A stretch of 16,006 bases of DNA from DASQEH01 sp038239485 (lineage in GTDB: Bacteria > Actinomycetota > Actinomycetes > Propionibacteriales > Nocardioidaceae), in NCBI GenBank assembly GCA_038239485.1, contig JBBSET010000066.1, forward strand, positions 1-16,006, read 5' to 3'. Numbering within the stretch: position 1 is the stretch's first letter; every line of letters starts with the position of its first letter. The position numbers and the translations under genes were made by a program. Under the pieces are notes generated by a model that made no database searches, was not told the DNA's origin, and saw only the letters and a list, made by a program, of their open reading frames with translations. This document shows positions 13,839 to 16,006 of this stretch, one piece after another.

Positions 13839-15304
13839 CGAGACACGCGCTCGCCCTCGTCGGCCGCCGCGAGTCCGTGGGTCAGCCGTCGGGCCAGTCC
13901 GGGGACGGCGACGACGACGACCGTCACGAGACCGAGCCAGCCGAAGGCCACGACGGGCAGCCACCGTCCCGGGTTGCCTTGCGGGTACGGATGCACATTG
14001 CGATAGATCGTGTAGCCGAGGATCACCAGCGCCAGGATCGGGATGACGACCTGCCACTGGGGCACGCTGAGCCTCTTGTCGACGAAGACCAGCTTGATGC
14101 AGCCGAGCGTCGCCAACACGTACGCGACCAGCAGGATGAGGGTCCCGATGGTGCCGCTCCACAGGAACGTGTCGAAGGGGTGTGCCCCGAAGAACACCGC
14201 GCAGACCAGGCCGATCAGGGCAACGAGCGCCGAGACCGCGACCGTCGCGACGACCGGCGAGCCGTCGTCGGCTGTGCGGCCCAAGGCCGAGCCCGGTGAC
14301 ACGTCGCGCGACATCGCGAACAGCAGCCGTGCCGCTCCGACCACGCAGGCCAGACAGCACGCGAAGGCGCTGACCGTAGCCCCAAGGGTGATCACGTCGC
14401 CGACCCAGGCGCCGATGTAGGACGTACCGAGGTCTCCCATCAGAGCGGTGGAGTGGACGAAACGGTTGACGCCCTGCTTGTCCGGCCCGAAGGCCATCAT
14501 CTCGATCGCGGTCACCACGGTGAAGTAGACGCCACCGAAGATCGCCGTGCCGAGGATCGCCCGCGGGATGTCGCGGCGCGGGTGGTGGGCCTCCTCGCCG
14601 AGGGTCGCCGCCGCCTCGAAGCCCGCGAACGACAGCAGGCCGAAGATGATCCCGAGGAACAGGTCCGAGCTGGGCGTGCCCGGCGCGACCTTGAAGACCG
14701 TCATCGTGACGTGTGCGTCGCCCGGTGCGTTGCCGGCCAGCATCTTGACCAGCACCACGGCTGCCACCAGCACGATCAGAGCCACTGTGACACCCTCGAC
14801 GGTGAGCAGGATCGACGTCGACCCGCGGGCCGGGAGGACCGCGAGCACCAGCGCGAGGAGGAGCGCCAGCCCGCCGATCAGGAACCCGGACCACAGCGGT
14901 GGGTTGTTCCAGATACCGACCTGGTCGAGGAAGCCCGAGCCGAAGTACCCGGCCGCCGAGGACGTGACGAGGCCGTAGAAGACGTAGGTCCCGAACAGTC
15001 CGAGCCCCGCGACCGCCCCGGCCCTCGCGCCGAGGGTGGCACCGGCGAAGGCGTACACGGATCCGGCGTGCTGGTAGTACTGACACAGCCGCACGAAGAC
15101 GTAGGCGATGAGCAGCACGGCGACGGCGGCCAGGAAGAAGTCGAGCGGTGTCGCCCGGCCGACCAGGCCGGCGGTGCCCTGGGGGTTGATGTTCGCCGCC
15201 ATGCTCGGCGCCATCAGGGCCACGGAGATGCCGATCGCCTGCCAGACGGACAGGCTGCGGCGAAGGCCAGGCTTGGTCTCGGTCTTGTCGGTGCTGGTGG
15301 CCAT
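13835..15304 (-). CDS. APC-superfamily amino acid/amine permease
   Basis: This 489-aa cytoplasmic-membrane protein of about 12 helices belongs to the amino acid-polyamine-organocation superfamily. After a hydrophilic N-terminus (1-18), helix 1 reads VWQAIGISVALMAPSMAAN, with the unwound-helix region typical of the substrate site. A later helix, FGLLSFAGFEAAATLGEEAHHPRRDIPRAI, carries the family's characteristic GFE-AA-LGEE-PRR pattern. The ATG at 15304 is preceded by GGGAG five bases away. The frame remains open further upstream to 15772, but that would overlap the divergent GS gene and has no signal. It precedes the amidohydrolase by 16 nt and is divergent from the GS-family gene, so it probably imports the compound that those enzymes process (an amino acid or amine). 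Specificity is unknown. Confidence 0.9.
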   Translation of the reverse strand: MATSTDKTETKPGLRRSLSVWQAIGISVALMAPSMAANINPQGTAGLVGRATPLDFFLAAVAVLLIAYVFVRLCQYYQHAGSVYAFAGATLGARAGAVAGLGLFGTYVFYGLVTSSAAGYFGSGFLDQVGIWNNPPLWSGFLIGGLALLLALVLAVLPARGSTSILLTVEGVTVALIVLVAAVVLVKMLAGNAPGDAHVTMTVFKVAPGTPSSDLFLGIIFGLLSFAGFEAAATLGEEAHHPRRDIPRAILGTAIFGGVYFTVVTAIEMMAFGPDKQGVNRFVHSTALMGDLGTSYIGAWVGDVITLGATVSAFACCLACVVGAARLLFAMSRDVSPGSALGRTADDGSPVVATVAVSALVALIGLVCAVFFGAHPFDTFLWSGTIGTLILLVAYVLATLGCIKLVFVDKRLSVPQWQVVIPILALVILGYTIYRNVHPYPQGNPGRWLPVVAFGWLGLVTVVVVAVPGLARRLTHGLAAADEGERVSR

Positions 15305-15343
15305 GCGAGCTCCCTCGTCCGTGGCGCCTCGACTCGTGTCCGA

Positions 15344-15360
15344 CGGTCGATATCCGACCG
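15344..15360. promoter_or_regulatory. Inverted repeat in the permease / GS divergent promoter region
   Basis: CGGTCG (15344-15349) and CGACCG (15355-15360) flank ATATC to give a perfect inverted repeat of 17 bp in the 114-bp gap between the divergent genes. A TAGCGT -10-like box for the GS gene lies at 15389-15394, and the repeat is about 28 bp upstream of it, near the expected -35 region. This is a good place for a regulator to control both operons. Regulator unknown. Confidence 0.45.
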
Positions 15361-15418
15361 GTGAAAGTGCGAGTGTGAGGCCGCTGAGTAGCGTTTGTCC
15401 AGACGCGAGAGGATTGGC

Positions 15419-16006
15419 ATGGACATCAGCGACCGCGAAGCTCGGGCAGAGGCTGCGCACGCCGTCAAGGCGACGCTCCAGACGCAGCAGGTCGTCGCGA
15501 TGGCGACCACCTTCGTCGACAACTCGGGCATCACCCGGGTCAAGACCGTGCCGCTCGCCCGGGTGACGCAGCTGGCCGCGTGGGGAGTCGGGATCTCTAC
15601 CAGCTTCGACCGGTTCAGGTTCGACGACTGGGTGGTCGGCCCGACAGACGGCTCGGCGCCCGTGGGCGACCTCCGGATCCTGCCCGACATGAGCCGCGCC
15701 GTCGCGCTCGCTGCTCAGCCCGGCTGGGCCTGGGCCCCCGGTGACCGCTACCAGCAGTCGGGACGGCCGCACGCCCAGTGCAGCCGGCTGCTCCTTCGTC
15801 GGCTCTGCGCCTACCTGGCCGAGCAGGCGATCACCGTCAAGGCCGCGTTCGAGATCGAGTGGGTGGTGTCGCGGGGGCTGGGCGACGACTTCACACCCGC
15901 CGTCCAGGGCCCGGGTTACGGCATGACCCGTCTGGTCGAGCTGTCGGACTACTCCCGCGACCTGGTATCCGCACTGGCCTGCGAGGGGGTCGAGGTCGAG
16001 CAGTTC
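15419..16006 (+). CDS. Glutamine synthetase-family protein (partial, runs off the right edge)
   Basis: An ATG at 15419 with GAGAGGA five bases upstream (15407-15413) opens a frame that stays open to the window end (196 codons). The sequence is the N-terminal part of a GS-family enzyme: FVDNSGITRVKTVPLARV (32-49, the beta-grasp strand with the conserved G-x-x-R-x-K), GVGISTSFDRF (56-66), and GDLRILPD (83-90, a family hallmark). The first glutamates of the catalytic domain appear in AFEIEW (143-148, E145/E147). The text stops at EGVEVEQF, just where the next catalytic Glu/His segment would begin. GS-like enzymes join glutamate to ammonia or to an amine. The amidohydrolase and permease neighbours favour a gamma-glutamyl-amine synthetase or FluG-like role over housekeeping glutamine synthesis. 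That is inference, and the decisive residues lie beyond the window. Confidence 0.88.
   Translation, partial: MDISDREARAEAAHAVKATLQTQQVVAMATTFVDNSGITRVKTVPLARVTQLAAWGVGISTSFDRFRFDDWVVGPTDGSAPVGDLRILPDMSRAVALAAQPGWAWAPGDRYQQSGRPHAQCSRLLLRRLCAYLAEQAITVKAAFEIEWVVSRGLGDDFTPAVQGPGYGMTRLVELSDYSRDLVSALACEGVEVEQF

Noticed and set aside
15305..15772. Upstream extension of the permease frame to a start at 15772
   Set aside because: The extension is hydrophilic without domain signal, overlaps the divergent GS gene, and the start at 15304 has a good ribosome binding site and a typical APC N-terminus.

Overview
The window is high-GC (roughly 65-70%) with strong G/C third-position bias and GTG/ATG starts. 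It carries a resuscitation-promoting factor (Rpf) gene behind a c-di-AMP (ydaO/yuaA-type) riboswitch, DUF1206 and FUSC-type membrane proteins, and a full-length HrpA helicase. This points to a chromosomal segment of an actinobacterium. A member of the Propionibacteriales (Nocardioides-like) is plausible, but that is inference. I see no tRNA, rRNA, CRISPR array, insertion sequence or phage gene.

Layout. 1-952: a secreted Rpf-like muralytic enzyme (minus strand), its long riboswitch leader, and a candidate promoter. 953-4564 (plus): a FUSC/aromatic-acid-exporter-like membrane protein, then a TetR-family repressor with a clear promoter and an operator-like palindrome, then a 14-helix DHA2-type MFS drug exporter after a C-rich leader. 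4595-4631: a hairpin between convergent genes. 4680-11251 (minus): a DUF1206 membrane protein, the DEAH RNA helicase HrpA, and a CPA1 Na+/H+ antiporter fused to a C-terminal UBP-type zinc finger. 11420-12664 (plus): an AI-2E/PerM-family transporter. 12682-16006: a catabolic-looking locus of an amidohydrolase and an APC amino acid/amine permease (minus strand, tightly coupled), divergent from a glutamine-synthetase-family gene (plus strand) that runs off the right edge.

How the genes may work together. Rpf is probably tuned by c-di-AMP through its leader. The TetR protein probably represses itself and perhaps the exporter downstream. In the right-hand locus the permease would import an amine or amino compound, the GS-family enzyme would gamma-glutamylate it, and the amidohydrolase would act on the same compound or a derivative. 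An amidohydrolase-2 domain and a GS domain are fused in one polypeptide in FluG/NodGS proteins, so this looks like the split bacterial counterpart plus a dedicated transporter.

The points most worth a second look are the riboswitch whose P1 helix abuts the Rpf ribosome binding site, the antiporter with a ubiquitin-type zinc finger, the split FluG-like locus, and a double ATGA junction with a 7-codon micro-ORF between permease and amidohydrolase.
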